Made by a program: the position numbers and the translations under genes. A stretch of DNA of 64,000 nt from Sporosarcina jiandibaonis (GTDB lineage Bacteria > Bacillota > Bacilli > Bacillales_A > Planococcaceae). The stretch is from positions 114,122 through 178,121 of the forward strand of contig NZ_JAAOIY010000007.1 in the NCBI RefSeq assembly GCF_013184495.1, read 5' to 3'. The notes beneath the pieces are model-generated. The model had not been told where the DNA came from and did no database searches. It was given only the letters and a program-made list of their open reading frames with translations. Numbering within the stretch: the stretch's first letter is position 1; every line of letters starts with the position of its first letter. Below are positions 1 to 9,288 of the stretch, in pieces.

Positions 1-18
1 TTCTATAATAATAATTAC

Positions 19-52
19 AAAAACGATTTCATCTTAGGGTGGAGTCGTTTTT
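19..52 (+). terminator. Rho-independent terminator of an upstream gene
   Basis: A 13-bp stem (19-31 with 40-52, two G-U pairs) encloses an 8-nt loop, and the right arm ends in a run of T. It would end transcription of a gene lying left of the window. Confidence 0.6.
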
Positions 53-106
53 ACTATCCTCATTTTTCTTCATTTTACAAATAAAAACATGATACTTTAG
101 TGAGGG

Positions 107-134
107 TTGACTATTCAAAAAAATACTATAATAA
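107..134 (+). promoter_or_regulatory. Possible sigma-A promoter of the LuxR-type regulator
   Basis: TTGACT at 107-112 and TAATAA at 129-134 are 16 bp apart. An overlapping TATAAT at 127-132 would give only 14 bp. The start codon is about 90 bp downstream. Confidence 0.35.
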
Positions 135-224
135 TTAGTAGAGGGACTATTGTGTCTATTCAGAAATCTAATATACTAAAACATTCCTATGAAAATAGTT
201 TTAGCTACAAGAGGAGGGAGTATT

Positions 225-2822
225 ATGCCGCAATCAGTTCTAAAGAATCCAAAACTGCTTGTTTCTGAAGCTGCTTCCGGATTACTGCGCAGGGACCGTC
301 TTATGACATTACTAGAGTCGGGTGTCGACAAACATTTATCTATTGTCCGTGCTCCTGCCGGATATGGAAAGACGACACTTCTTAGTCAATGGTCAGTGCG
401 ATTTATTGGCCAAACCGCATGGATTTCCTTGAATCACTCTGACAATGATCCAATTCGATTTTGGGAAAACATAGCGAAAGCGATCGGCCAGTCATTGCAA
501 ACTGATTTATATGAACGACTTCTCCCATTGTTAACCACACAACCAAGACTCCCAGTTAAACTATTTGTCGACCTAATTAGCACTGAAATTAACAAAAGCA
601 ACACAAGGGTTCAACTTATCCTCGATGATTATCAAGTCATTACGCAATCGATCATTCATCGCTCGATTGCACGATTAATAGAACATCGTCAGAAGAACTT
701 CCGACTGATTATCGGGAGTCAAAGTCATTTGCCGCTCCCGATAATCAGATGGAAAGCAGATTCAATTGTTCAAGAAATCACGATTGATCAACTAAAGTTT
801 ACGTATAAGGAAACGGTACAATTTTTAAAAGAAAGTTCCATGCCAATTTTGGATTTAAATACCGTCCATGAAATTTTCAAGAAAACAGAAGGATGTCCAA
901 TGAGCATCAAATTAGTTACGAAAGTAACTGAAAATAAACAGTTAGAAGAAGTGATGAGTGAAGGCAGCAGTGGCAATAATTCGTATGTATCCGATTATTT
1001 ATTTCATGAATTAATTACTGGTTTATCGTTGCAAGAAAAGAGTTTTTTATTGAAAACGTCTATATTAAAGGTACTTGCACCCGAAGTCTGCAAAGCGTTA
1101 ACTGACGAAATAGATGTAGATACTATTCTTTCATCTTTGGAAAAAAGAGGGTACTTTATTTATGTAATGGATGAGGAGAGAAAGGATTTTCAGTATCACA
1201 ACATGTTTCGCGATTTCTTAAACAAGGAATTGCGTCAACGCTATTCCAAAGAAGAAGTATCACGGTTGTTTTCAAAAGCCGCGGAAGAACTTTATAAACT
1301 AGGTGATTTTCTTAACGCCATTGAATTATCCATGCGAGGAAATATTTTTGTCGATGCAATGAAATGGATTGAAATCCATGCGCTTGATATTTTCAAACTT
1401 GGTTATACAGAAACTCTTAAAGGTTGGATTGACTTATTATTAAAAGAGCAGCAAGAACTAAGCATTGAAATGACAACATTATTTGCATTGGCTCATGCGA
1501 TGTTACAAGATTTTGGTCGTACATTTCACATCATTGAACAATTGGAAAAGCGGCATGAAATAGATCATTGGATGGATAACGAAGAATACAACAACGAAGC
1601 CGCAGATTTTCTAGCAATTAAAGCTTATGCTTTGCTAGTTGATCAAAATAGTATGAACACCTCACTGCGGTTAATGTTGAAGCAATCAAAGCGGGAGGCG
1701 AAGGATTCTAACTTCAATAAAATATCGATTCGATACAATGTATGGAACCTGACACTATTGCATACAAAGATTGGCGGTAAAGGGAAACTTAACTGTGAAG
1801 AAATAGAAAGCTTCTTGAATAATCATCAAACAAAGGACTATAAACGATTAATTGTGACGGGATATTATCTGGGGGTGTACGCTGAAAAGTTGGTGGAATG
1901 GAATCGAAGCGAAGAGGCCTTGCTTGTCATAAAAGAGGCAATCAAAATTGGGAGAAGTTTTCGAGATTCTGGTCTGGTGATTCCGATGTTTGTATTAAAG
2001 TGTCGGATTGAAATCACTAAACAAGATTATGCAGAAGCACAGCACTATTTGGAAAAAGCGAAATCTTATGCACTAAACAAAGATGAACCTCACTGGGTGG
2101 ATTTACTTCTATTAATGGAAGCAACAATCTTTATTCAACAGGATAAACTTGCAATAGCAGAAGAAAAACTCGCCGCAGCAAAAGCAAATGAATACATTGG
2201 TGGCATCGAAAACGAATTTTGGTGGTTTGTCCATGTTCGATTACTTATTAAAAAGAAAGACTTTGAAACAGGATTACAATTGGTCGAACAATTAAAAGCT
2301 CGTGCGTATGAAGAAGAACAAATCTCTTTAATAATAGAATCTTCTTTATTGGAAGCGACACTTCATAAGTTGAACGGAAATAATAGACAAGCGCTCGATA
2401 TGCTAAATGAAGCCTTGAAATTCGGGAATCGTTATGGATATATAAGAATGTTCCTAAATGAGAGCGAAATCTATCCTTTGATGGAAAGGTATATCGAACT
2501 AAGAAGAGAGCGTCATATTCCATCCTGGAGTTCGATTCCCTTGGATTACGTTGAACGTATAATGAATATTTCCAAAGAAGAACAGTCTGCATCCGGATTG
2601 GTCGTTGAAAAGAAAAATCCGCTCCATGGGCTGACACCTCGAGAACTTGAAGTTTTGAAATTATTAACAACAGGCTTGTCGAACCGGAAAATTGCTGACG
2701 AGTTGTTTTTATCGCCTGGAACAGTTCGTATCTACTTATCCAATATTTATGCAAAACTACAAGTGAAATCCAGAACGCAGGCCGTAATTATTGCAAATGC
2801 ACTATCGTTAGAACAGCATTGA
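225..2822 (+). CDS. MalT-like LuxR-family ATP-dependent transcriptional regulator
   Basis: A large signal-transduction ATPase (STAND/LAL class) of 865 residues. The N-terminal NTPase has a P-loop (APAGYGKTT, about residues 43-51) and a Walker B strand (LILDD, about 131-135). The middle is helical and TPR-like, and the C-terminus is a LuxR/GerE helix-turn-helix (LTPRELEVLKLLTTGLSNRK onward). The family binds an inducer and ATP, then activates nearby catabolic genes. The start at 225 follows the strong site gaggaggg (211-218); an in-frame ATG at 189 has no such site. It is single-copy behind its own promoter and ends in a terminator. Its target is unknown. The hut operon about 1 kb downstream is a guess only. 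Confidence 0.9.
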   Translation: MPQSVLKNPKLLVSEAASGLLRRDRLMTLLESGVDKHLSIVRAPAGYGKTTLLSQWSVRFIGQTAWISLNHSDNDPIRFWENIAKAIGQSLQTDLYERLLPLLTTQPRLPVKLFVDLISTEINKSNTRVQLILDDYQVITQSIIHRSIARLIEHRQKNFRLIIGSQSHLPLPIIRWKADSIVQEITIDQLKFTYKETVQFLKESSMPILDLNTVHEIFKKTEGCPMSIKLVTKVTENKQLEEVMSEGSSGNNSYVSDYLFHELITGLSLQEKSFLLKTSILKVLAPEVCKALTDEIDVDTILSSLEKRGYFIYVMDEERKDFQYHNMFRDFLNKELRQRYSKEEVSRLFSKAAEELYKLGDFLNAIELSMRGNIFVDAMKWIEIHALDIFKLGYTETLKGWIDLLLKEQQELSIEMTTLFALAHAMLQDFGRTFHIIEQLEKRHEIDHWMDNEEYNNEAADFLAIKAYALLVDQNSMNTSLRLMLKQSKREAKDSNFNKISIRYNVWNLTLLHTKIGGKGKLNCEEIESFLNNHQTKDYKRLIVTGYYLGVYAEKLVEWNRSEEALLVIKEAIKIGRSFRDSGLVIPMFVLKCRIEITKQDYAEAQHYLEKAKSYALNKDEPHWVDLLLLMEATIFIQQDKLAIAEEKLAAAKANEYIGGIENEFWWFVHVRLLIKKKDFETGLQLVEQLKARAYEEEQISLIIESSLLEATLHKLNGNNRQALDMLNEALKFGNRYGYIRMFLNESEIYPLMERYIELRRERHIPSWSSIPLDYVERIMNISKEEQSASGLVVEKKNPLHGLTPRELEVLKLLTTGLSNRKIADELFLSPGTVRIYLSNIYAKLQVKSRTQAVIIANALSLEQH

Positions 2823-2875
2823 AATAAAATCATTGTCAGAAGTTGAGCCTAAACGTTTTCAATTAATAGGTAAAC

Positions 2876-2915
2876 AAACGAGCAATTCCACATGAATATG
2901 GAATTGCTCGTTTTA
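2876..2915. terminator. Bidirectional terminator between convergent genes
   Basis: A perfect 15-bp stem (2876-2890 with 2899-2913) with an 8-nt loop, preceded by A and followed by T. It serves both the regulator and the leftward Pro/Gly-rich gene. Confidence 0.85.
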
Positions 2916-2919
2916 TTAC

Positions 2920-3510
2920 TTAATAACAGCTAAATCTATCTATATTATCCAAGTCAATCCCCATGTATACCCATCTTCTTTGTCTGCTGCGCCATCTCCA
3001 ACCCGCTACTGATCTTCGACCGACAAAAACCGGTAAGAACCAGAATCCTTGCCTTCTTGAAAGCCAGATGAAAGTGAAGCGGTATAAGCAGCCTCTAATT
3101 GCACCGGGATCTACGGCGAATAGTTGCGTACTAGGATAGGTTGGCGTAGTACTAGGTGGTGCAGATCTAGGAGGTTGGGATCCTCCTTGCTGTCCTGGTG
3201 GAAAATCAGGTCTTCCTTGTCCTGGCGGGAATCCAGGACCTCCTTGCCCCGGCGGAAATCCGGGAATACCTTGCCCTGGTGGAAATCCGGGTCTTCCTTG
3301 CCCTGGTGAAAATCCAGACATTCCTTGCCAAGATGGATATCCAGGCATTTCGTATCCATAACCTCCTTGCCCCATTGAGTATCCGGGCATCCCATATTCG
3401 GGCGAAAATCCAGATCTTCCTGGTTCATACATATCTTGATCGTCATATCCATCGGGTAATCGCGGATACCATTGTTCTGCATCAAAATCTTCTGATCCTC
3501 TGTTTACCAT
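2920..3510 (-). CDS. Pro/Gly-rich repeat protein with conserved C-terminal domain
   Basis: A 196-residue protein of unknown function. The acidic N-terminus leads into tandem nine-residue units of the type PGFPPGQGx (at least four, encoded by 27-bp repeats) and then a Ser/Pro/Thr linker. The C-terminal domain of about 65 residues is rich in Trp, Phe and Arg (AVDPGAIRGCLYRFTFIW, then FVGRRSVAGWRW) and ends in SCY. I recall Bacillales proteins with a Pro-rich head and this tail, sometimes mislabelled as transporters, but no role is established. No signal peptide or membrane segment is visible. The start at 3510 follows ggaaggagag; an earlier in-frame start at 3555 is poorly placed. The overlapping plus-strand frames are repeat shadows. 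Confidence 0.7.
   Translation of the reverse strand: MVNRGSEDFDAEQWYPRLPDGYDDQDMYEPGRSGFSPEYGMPGYSMGQGGYGYEMPGYPSWQGMSGFSPGQGRPGFPPGQGIPGFPPGQGGPGFPPGQGRPDFPPGQQGGSQPPRSAPPSTTPTYPSTQLFAVDPGAIRGCLYRFTFIWLSRRQGFWFLPVFVGRRSVAGWRWRSRQRRWVYMGIDLDNIDRFSCY
3217..3324 (-). repeat. Four 27-bp tandem repeats inside a coding region
   Basis: Units begin at 3217, 3244, 3271 and 3298, each starting ttgyccyggyg on the plus strand. Degenerate units flank them at 3187 and 3325. They encode the PGFPPGQG repeats in phase, so copy number can change without a frameshift. Confidence 0.85.
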
Positions 3511-3886
3511 TACAATTCTCTCCTTCCAAGCGATTCTACCTAGTGTATGCAACAATATTAGACAGCGATTGGACTTTTTTGTTTTTAAAACTTTATCGGT
3601 TTTCGACTGTCTAATGGACAGAAACGCGGAAGAGCACTAGGACGACAAAGGTCCCGACTCGCAAGCAAAATCTATTAAGTGCAAGCAGATGGTCATCTAG
3701 TGCAAGGAAACCACCCCCGACTGCAAGAAAATTAACACCGCAGACAACCCAACAATCTACCCCCGAAAACGCTTCACCACGCTGACACAGCGCACTGTTA
3801 GCACAGACTAAACTTTCGCAATAATCATTTTAAAAGCATTTTCATCGTGTAAGATGGAAGTAGAACTTAAATTGGGGGGAGTTAAT
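3511..3886. other. Intergenic region before hutU with about 21-bp periodic repeats
   Basis: No gene is seen. The core gcaag recurs at 3661, 3681, 3702 and 3723, so the spacing is 20, 21 and 21 bp, usually within a(g/c)tgcaag(n)aaa. No convincing sigma-A promoter, HutP-type antiterminator or CcpA box was found, although a hut promoter must lie here or upstream. Confidence 0.5.
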
Positions 3887-5563
3887 ATGGGAAAAGCATC
3901 TGAAAAAATCATGAGGTACCGGGGAAGCGAATTGAATACGAAAGGTTGGCAACAAGAAGCTGCACTTCGCATGTTAATGAATAATTTAGACGAAGAAGTG
4001 GCGGAGCATCCGGATGAGCTAGTCGTTTACGGGGGGATTGGAAAAGCGGCGCGAAACTGGGAGTCGTTTGACGCGATTGTTCGTTCACTTAAAGAACTTG
4101 AAAATGATGAAACTTTGCTCGTGCAATCCGGAAAACCGGTCGCGATTTTCAAATCGCATACAGACGCACCGAAAGTATTGATCGCAAACTCGAATCTCGT
4201 CCCCGCGTATGCGAATTGGGAAACGTTCCACGAACTCGATAAAAAAGGGTTGATGATGTACGGGCAAATGACCGCGGGTAGCTGGATCTATATCGGATCA
4301 CAAGGAATTGTCCAGGGAACATATGAAACGTTCGCTGAACTCGCGAAACAACATTTCGGTGAGTCGTTAAAAGGAACGATTACATTAACAGCAGGCCTCG
4401 GCGGCATGGGCGGGGCGCAACCACTCGCGGTAACGATGGCTGGCGGGGTTTGTATCGGCATAGAAGTTGATGAAACACGTATCGACCGCCGTATCGAAAC
4501 GCGCTACACGGACGTGAAAACCGATTCATTAGATGAAGCAATTCGATTAGCGGAAGAAGCTAAAGTGAAAGGGGAAGCGTTGTCGATTGGCCTATTAGGA
4601 AATGCATCGGATATTTTACCAGAAATGATCGCTCGTGGGTTTATTCCAGACGTGCTCACAGATCAGACATCGGCTCATGATCCATTAAATGGCTATATTC
4701 CTTCCGGCATGTCGCTTGAAGAAGCAGCAAAACTTCGGCAAGAGAATCCAGAAGAATATGTAAAGAAATCAAAAGCTTCAATGGCGAGCCATGTTGAATC
4801 GATGCTCGCGATGATGGACCTGGGTGCAATTACATTTGACTACGGCAATAACATCCGCCAAGTCGCAAAAGATGAGGGCGTCACACGTGCATTCGATTTT
4901 CCGGGATTCGTTCCCGCTTATATTCGCCCGCAGTTTTGTGAAGGTAAAGGACCATTTCGTTGGGTCGCGTTATCGGGTGATCCGGAAGACATTTACAAAA
5001 CAGATGAAGTGATTTTACGCGAGTTTAGTGTAAACAGACATTTATGCAACTGGATTCGCATGGCTCAGGAGAAAATCGAGTTCCAAGGACTGCCTTCAAG
5101 AATTTGCTGGCTGGGGTACGGAGAACGTGCTCGATTCGGAAAAATTATTAATGACATGGTCGCTTCGGGCGAATTAAGTGCACCGATTGTCATCGGACGC
5201 GATCATCTTGACTCGGGTTCAGTCGCATCTCCGAACCGCGAAACGGAATCGATGAAAGACGGCTCGGACGCAGTTGCCGATTGGCCGATTTTAAATGCAA
5301 TGATCAATGCAGTCGGCGGCGCGACTTGGGTTTCAGTTCATCACGGCGGCGGGGTCGGCATGGGGTATTCCATTCATGCGGGAATGGTCATCGTTGCAGA
5401 TGGAACGATAGAAGCGGAAGCCCGAATCGAACGCGTATTGACGACTGACCCAGGTATGGGAATCGTTCGTCATGTTGACGCGGGTTATAATCTCGCAGAA
5501 AAAACAGCACGCGAGAAGGGCGTCAACATTCCGATGATGGCTAAAGGAGTTGAACAAAAATGA
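3887..5563 (+). CDS. hutU: Urocanate hydratase (urocanase)
   Basis: Converts urocanate to imidazolonepropionate with tightly bound NAD+, the second step of histidine degradation in the cytosol. The 558-residue product matches urocanases over its whole length: [13 protein letters not shown] near the N-terminus, the Gly-rich [24 protein letters not shown], and [11 protein letters not shown] with a Cys at about 407, which should match the active-site Cys410 region of the Pseudomonas enzyme. [18 protein letters not shown] follows. The start at 3887 follows ggggga; an ATG at 3854 would add 11 residues without a good site. It is first in hutU-hutI-hutH and overlaps hutI by 4 nt. Confidence 0.97.
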   Translation: MGKASEKIMRYRGSELNTKGWQQEAALRMLMNNLDEEVAEHPDELVVYGGIGKAARNWESFDAIVRSLKELENDETLLVQSGKPVAIFKSHTDAPKVLIANSNLVPAYANWETFHELDKKGLMMYGQMTAGSWIYIGSQGIVQGTYETFAELAKQHFGESLKGTITLTAGLGGMGGAQPLAVTMAGGVCIGIEVDETRIDRRIETRYTDVKTDSLDEAIRLAEEAKVKGEALSIGLLGNASDILPEMIARGFIPDVLTDQTSAHDPLNGYIPSGMSLEEAAKLRQENPEEYVKKSKASMASHVESMLAMMDLGAITFDYGNNIRQVAKDEGVTRAFDFPGFVPAYIRPQFCEGKGPFRWVALSGDPEDIYKTDEVILREFSVNRHLCNWIRMAQEKIEFQGLPSRICWLGYGERARFGKIINDMVASGELSAPIVIGRDHLDSGSVASPNRETESMKDGSDAVADWPILNAMINAVGGATWVSVHHGGGVGMGYSIHAGMVIVADGTIEAEARIERVLTTDPGMGIVRHVDAGYNLAEKTAREKGVNIPMMAKGVEQK

Positions 5564-6819
5564 AATCAATCGTTTGGATAAAACACGCGTCACAACTCGC
5601 AACACTCGCACAAAACTCAGAAGGCCCGCGAATTAAAGAAGCGATGAATGAATTATCGATTATCGAAGACGGCAGCGTTTGGATAGAAGACGGGGTAATA
5701 AAAGCAGTCGGAACAACGACTGAACTTGAAAGAAAATTCAATGACCGCGCGCATGAAGCCGAAATTACAGACGCATCTGGCCATCTTGTCACACCGGGAC
5801 TCGTCGACCCGCATACGCATGTCGCTTACGGTGGAAGCCGCGAACGTGAATTCGAAATGCGTCTCGAAGGCGCAACGTATATGGATATCATGAATGCAGG
5901 CGGCGGAATCCACGCGACGACTCGAATGACGCGAGAAGCGTCGGAAGATGAGTTAGTCGAGCAATCGAAAAAACGACTAGACTCATTTTTACAACACGGT
6001 GTAACGACGGTTGAAGGAAAAAGCGGTTACGGACTCGATTTGGAAAATGAACTGAAGCAACTTCGTGTGATGAAACGGCTTCAAGATGAACACCCGATAG
6101 ATCTCGTTCCTACATTTATGGGGGCGCACGCTGTTCCGACAGATTATAAAGGTCGCGAAGAAGAATTTGTCGAGCTCATTATCGACGAAATGCTTCCAGC
6201 CGTTGCCGATGAAAAACTAGCTGTCTTCAATGACGTCTTTTGTGAAGTCGGCGTGTTTACCCCTGAACAGTCGGAACGTATTTTAGAAGCTGGAAAAATG
6301 TACGGCTTAATACCAAAAATTCATGCGGATGAAATCGAACCATATGGCGGCGCAGAATTAGCTGCGAAAGTAGGCGCGATTTCAGCAGAGCATTTATTGA
6401 AAGCGTCCGATGATGGTATTACGGCAATGGCGGATGCCGGAACAATCGCTTGTTTATTGCCAGCAACGGCTTTATTCCTACGGGAAGAGGCGGCCAAGGG
6501 GCGTAAAATGATTGACGAAGGGGTACCCGTCGCGATTTCAACAGACTGTAATCCCGGTTCTTCCCCGACAACATCGATGCCGCTCGTCATGAATTTAGCG
6601 TGCATTTCAATGAGACTAACACCTGCCGAAGCTTTGACGGCGGCAACCTATAATGCGGCATGCGCGATTCAAATGGAGAATAAGACCGGCTCGCTTGAAG
6701 TTGGAAAACAAGGCGATGTCGTGCTTTGGGATATTTCAAATTACCAAGAGTTGCAATATTTATTCGGAGTCAATCATGTGAAAACCGTCTGGAAAAAAGG
6801 CGTAAAAGTAGTTGGCTGA
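5560..6819 (+). CDS. hutI: Imidazolonepropionase
   Basis: Hydrolyses 4-imidazolone-5-propionate to N-formimino-L-glutamate, the third step of histidine degradation. The 419-residue protein is a metal-dependent amidohydrolase. It has the HxH metal motif in [11 protein letters not shown] (His85, His87), [12 protein letters not shown] with a further metal His, and [11 protein letters not shown] with the metal Asp, all as in the family. The ATG lies within the hutU stop (ATGA overlap), which suggests translational coupling. No formiminoglutamase (hutG) follows, so formiminoglutamate must be handled by a gene outside the window. Confidence 0.97.
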   Translation: MKSIVWIKHASQLATLAQNSEGPRIKEAMNELSIIEDGSVWIEDGVIKAVGTTTELERKFNDRAHEAEITDASGHLVTPGLVDPHTHVAYGGSREREFEMRLEGATYMDIMNAGGGIHATTRMTREASEDELVEQSKKRLDSFLQHGVTTVEGKSGYGLDLENELKQLRVMKRLQDEHPIDLVPTFMGAHAVPTDYKGREEEFVELIIDEMLPAVADEKLAVFNDVFCEVGVFTPEQSERILEAGKMYGLIPKIHADEIEPYGGAELAAKVGAISAEHLLKASDDGITAMADAGTIACLLPATALFLREEAAKGRKMIDEGVPVAISTDCNPGSSPTTSMPLVMNLACISMRLTPAEALTAATYNAACAIQMENKTGSLEVGKQGDVVLWDISNYQELQYLFGVNHVKTVWKKGVKVVG

Positions 6820-6846
6820 TGAAATTAGAATAAAGGGTGGGTTTTC

Positions 6847-8337
6847 ATGATTACATTAACAGGGTCAACACTAACTCTTGAGCAATTAAAAGCAATTTTA
6901 TATAAAAGATCAGTTGTTTCATTAGACGAAAAAGCGATTGAACGCGTCAATAAAAGCCGACTCGCTGTCGAGAAAATAGTGCGAGAAGATCGAACTGTTT
7001 ACGGCATTAATACGGGTTTCGGAAAATTTAGCGATGTCAGCATTGATGAAAAAGATACGAAAGCGTTACAACTTCATCTCATTCGATCGCATGCTTGCGG
7101 AGTTGGAGATGCATTCCCGGAAATCGTATCACGCGCCATGGTCGTTCTACGGCTTAATGCCTTATTGAAAGGTTTTTCGGGAATACGTGCAGAGGTGTTG
7201 GAACGATTCGCATACATGTTGAACCATCAAATCCATCCCGTCATTCCGCAACAAGGTTCTCTGGGCGCGTCCGGTGATTTAGCGCCGCTCGCTCATTTGG
7301 CACTCGTACTACTTGGAGAAGGCTTCGTTTGGCAAGGAATGGAGCATGTTCCAGCCGCTGATATATGGAAAAGGCATGGACTAGAACCAATCGTGCTTGA
7401 AGCGAAAGAAGGGCTCGCGCTCATTAACGGAACCCAAGCGATGACAGCCCAAGGCGTTATTAATTATTTAGAGGCGGAATCACTCGCCGTTGATAGTGAA
7501 TGGATTGCTGCGATGACAATGGAAGCACTTCACGGGATAACAGATGCCTTCCATCCAGCCATCCACGAAGCGCGAGGGTATCCTGAACAAGTTGATGTCG
7601 CAAAAAGAATGCTAGATTTATTGGACGGCAGCAAAATGACGACATTCCAAGGTGAAAAACGTGTGCAAGACGCTTACTCGATTCGATGTATTCCGCAAGT
7701 GCACGGAGCAAGTTGGCAAGTGTTGAATTACGTGAAAGAAAAACTGGAAATCGAAATGAATGCGGCGACGGATAATCCGCTTATTTTCAATGACGGTGAT
7801 ACAGTCGTATCAGGCGGAAATTTCCACGGGCAACCAATTGCTTTCGCGATGGACTTTCTGAAAATCGGCATGGCGGAACTCGCGAATATTTCCGAGCGCC
7901 GAATTGAACGACTTGTCAATCCGCAACTCAATGAAGGATTGCCGCCATTTCTTAGCCCGGAACCGGGTTTACAATCCGGAGCCATGATTTTACAATATTC
8001 CGCGGCAAGCCTGGTTTCGGAAAATAAAACACTCGCTCATCCAGCGTCTGTGGATTCAATTCCTTCATCTGGAAATCAAGAAGACCACGTTTCGATGGGG
8101 ACAATCGGTGCAAGACACGCACAGTCGATAATCAAAAACACTAGAAATGTTCTAGCTATAGAGGCACTCTGCGCATTAACCAGTTGTGCGATTCGCGGGA
8201 AAGAATTAATGGCATCCAAAACACGTATACAGTTTGAAAAATTACTAACCGTCGTTGACCCCATTAACGAAGATCGTATTTTCACACCGGATATCTTAGC
8301 GATTGAACAATTACTAAAGAAGAATCCTATGGATTAA
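6847..8337 (+). CDS. hutH: Histidine ammonia-lyase
   Basis: Deaminates L-histidine to urocanate, the first step of the pathway. The 496-residue protein carries the Ala141-Ser142-Gly143 triad in [14 protein letters not shown], which cyclises to the MIO electrophile. It also has [10 protein letters not shown] near residue 52 and the family motif NPLIFN. Its site aagggtggg precedes the ATG 27 bp after hutI. It is last in the operon here, whereas in Bacillus subtilis hutH is the second gene, after hutP. A terminator follows at once. Confidence 0.97.
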   Translation: MITLTGSTLTLEQLKAILYKRSVVSLDEKAIERVNKSRLAVEKIVREDRTVYGINTGFGKFSDVSIDEKDTKALQLHLIRSHACGVGDAFPEIVSRAMVVLRLNALLKGFSGIRAEVLERFAYMLNHQIHPVIPQQGSLGASGDLAPLAHLALVLLGEGFVWQGMEHVPAADIWKRHGLEPIVLEAKEGLALINGTQAMTAQGVINYLEAESLAVDSEWIAAMTMEALHGITDAFHPAIHEARGYPEQVDVAKRMLDLLDGSKMTTFQGEKRVQDAYSIRCIPQVHGASWQVLNYVKEKLEIEMNAATDNPLIFNDGDTVVSGGNFHGQPIAFAMDFLKIGMAELANISERRIERLVNPQLNEGLPPFLSPEPGLQSGAMILQYSAASLVSENKTLAHPASVDSIPSSGNQEDHVSMGTIGARHAQSIIKNTRNVLAIEALCALTSCAIRGKELMASKTRIQFEKLLTVVDPINEDRIFTPDILAIEQLLKKNPMD

Positions 8338-8340
8338 TAT

Positions 8341-8380
8341 AAGGAACTGAGACCAATTACCAGGTTTCAGTTCCTTTTTT
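8341..8380 (+). terminator. Terminator of the hut operon
   Basis: A 14-bp stem with one G-U pair (8341-8354 with 8363-8376), an 8-nt loop and a T run. Confidence 0.85.
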
Positions 8381-8428
8381 GAATCCAAATCGATCCTCGC
8401 TCGTATCTATATTTGGAGGGAAAGTAAT

Positions 8429-8935
8429 ATGTCAAAATGGACGCTTTATAAACTACTAACTATTTTAGGATTTTCATTCGTCATTATTTTAACGAATCTA
8501 TTTGAAGAGAAAATCAGTGCATTCTTTTCATTCGTAAACTCTTTTATTGAGCCGAGCATTCTTGTTATATTCTTCACAGTGATATTAATTGTATGGGGAT
8601 TTTCATCCTTATTACTATTACAAGAGAAAAAGGGCAGGCCGCTATTTGTACATAAGATATGGAGAATCATGCCGGCTATCATCGGGGTAATCCTATTCAT
8701 TTCATTCATCGTATTCATAATCCTAGGTGTCACCATACTTTCGCAGATAACCCCAAAAATGCACTGGGTTTTAGATTTATCAATTATTTACTTTTTAGTT
8801 TTAATCTATTTGTTCGTATTGTCTATCATGCTTAGATATGGGATAGTGGAAACAAACAAAAGGACAATTATCACTTCTGCACATATTACAGTGCTCGTTC
8901 TTCTAGCAATACTATTCATGATTCCACAGTTATAG
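8429..8935 (+). CDS. Predicted five-helix membrane protein, unknown function
   Basis: A 168-residue, very hydrophobic protein that I do not recognise. About five membrane helices are visible (roughly residues 5-24, 40-66, 75-100, 112-136 and 143-165), joined by short Lys/Arg-rich loops such as QEKKGRPLFVHK. There is no lipobox or cofactor motif. The start follows ggaggg with good spacing. It is single-copy between the hut terminator and a repeat element, so the neighbours give no clue. Confidence 0.7.
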   Translation: MSKWTLYKLLTILGFSFVIILTNLFEEKISAFFSFVNSFIEPSILVIFFTVILIVWGFSSLLLLQEKKGRPLFVHKIWRIMPAIIGVILFISFIVFIILGVTILSQITPKMHWVLDLSIIYFLVLIYLFVLSIMLRYGIVETNKRTIITSAHITVLVLLAILFMIPQL

Positions 8936-8972
8936 AAGGACACTTAATAACTTCCATCATATAGTGAGATTA

Positions 8973-9133
8973 GTTGATTGTAGTGGAGGGCGGCGACTCC
9001 AGCGGGAATAGAGGGCAAAGACGGAAAGAGAAAGTTCACTCTTTCTTTATCAACCGAAGGCCCCGCAAGAGCGAAGCGATGAGGAGACTGAGGTGATGCC
9101 CGTGGAACGCGTCCGCCTGGAACGGAAATCAAC
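8973..9133. repeat. 161-bp palindromic intergenic repeat (first kind)
   Basis: Bounded by GTTGATT (8973-8979) and its inverse AATCAAC (9127-9133). The interior is GC-rich, with the blocks ggagggcggcgactcc and gcgtccgcctggaacgg. I recall close relatives scattered between genes in Bacillaceae and Planococcaceae. It has no coding capacity. A remnant of its right half lies at 45984-46024. Confidence 0.7.
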
Positions 9134-9288
9134 GGGCTAAATTAAAAACGAACATATGAATAATGGATTGTTTAAGTAGCATTCTCGTGTAATGGGGCGT
9201 ATTATTACCGATTCCGCGTTTAGTAGTCTACTATTATAGTATTGATCACAGTCGAACCGAACACTTTCGATTACTGGAGGAATGACAA

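Noticed and set aside
2248..2754. 168-codon open frame on the minus strand inside the LuxR regulator gene
   Set aside because: It is fully contained in a well-supported gene, has no ribosome site and has no recognisable motif. It is a shadow frame.
3111..3614. Overlapping long frames on both strands in the Pro/Gly repeat region
   Set aside because: The 27-bp repeats keep several frames open at once. Only the minus-strand frame has a proper ribosome site, a repeat of plausible composition and a conserved-looking C-terminal domain.
3765..3780. Possible CcpA catabolite-response element before hutU (aaaacgcttcacc)
   Set aside because: Aligned on the central CG, the outer T-G and C-A bases of the consensus do not match. 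It is one base short of a usable site.
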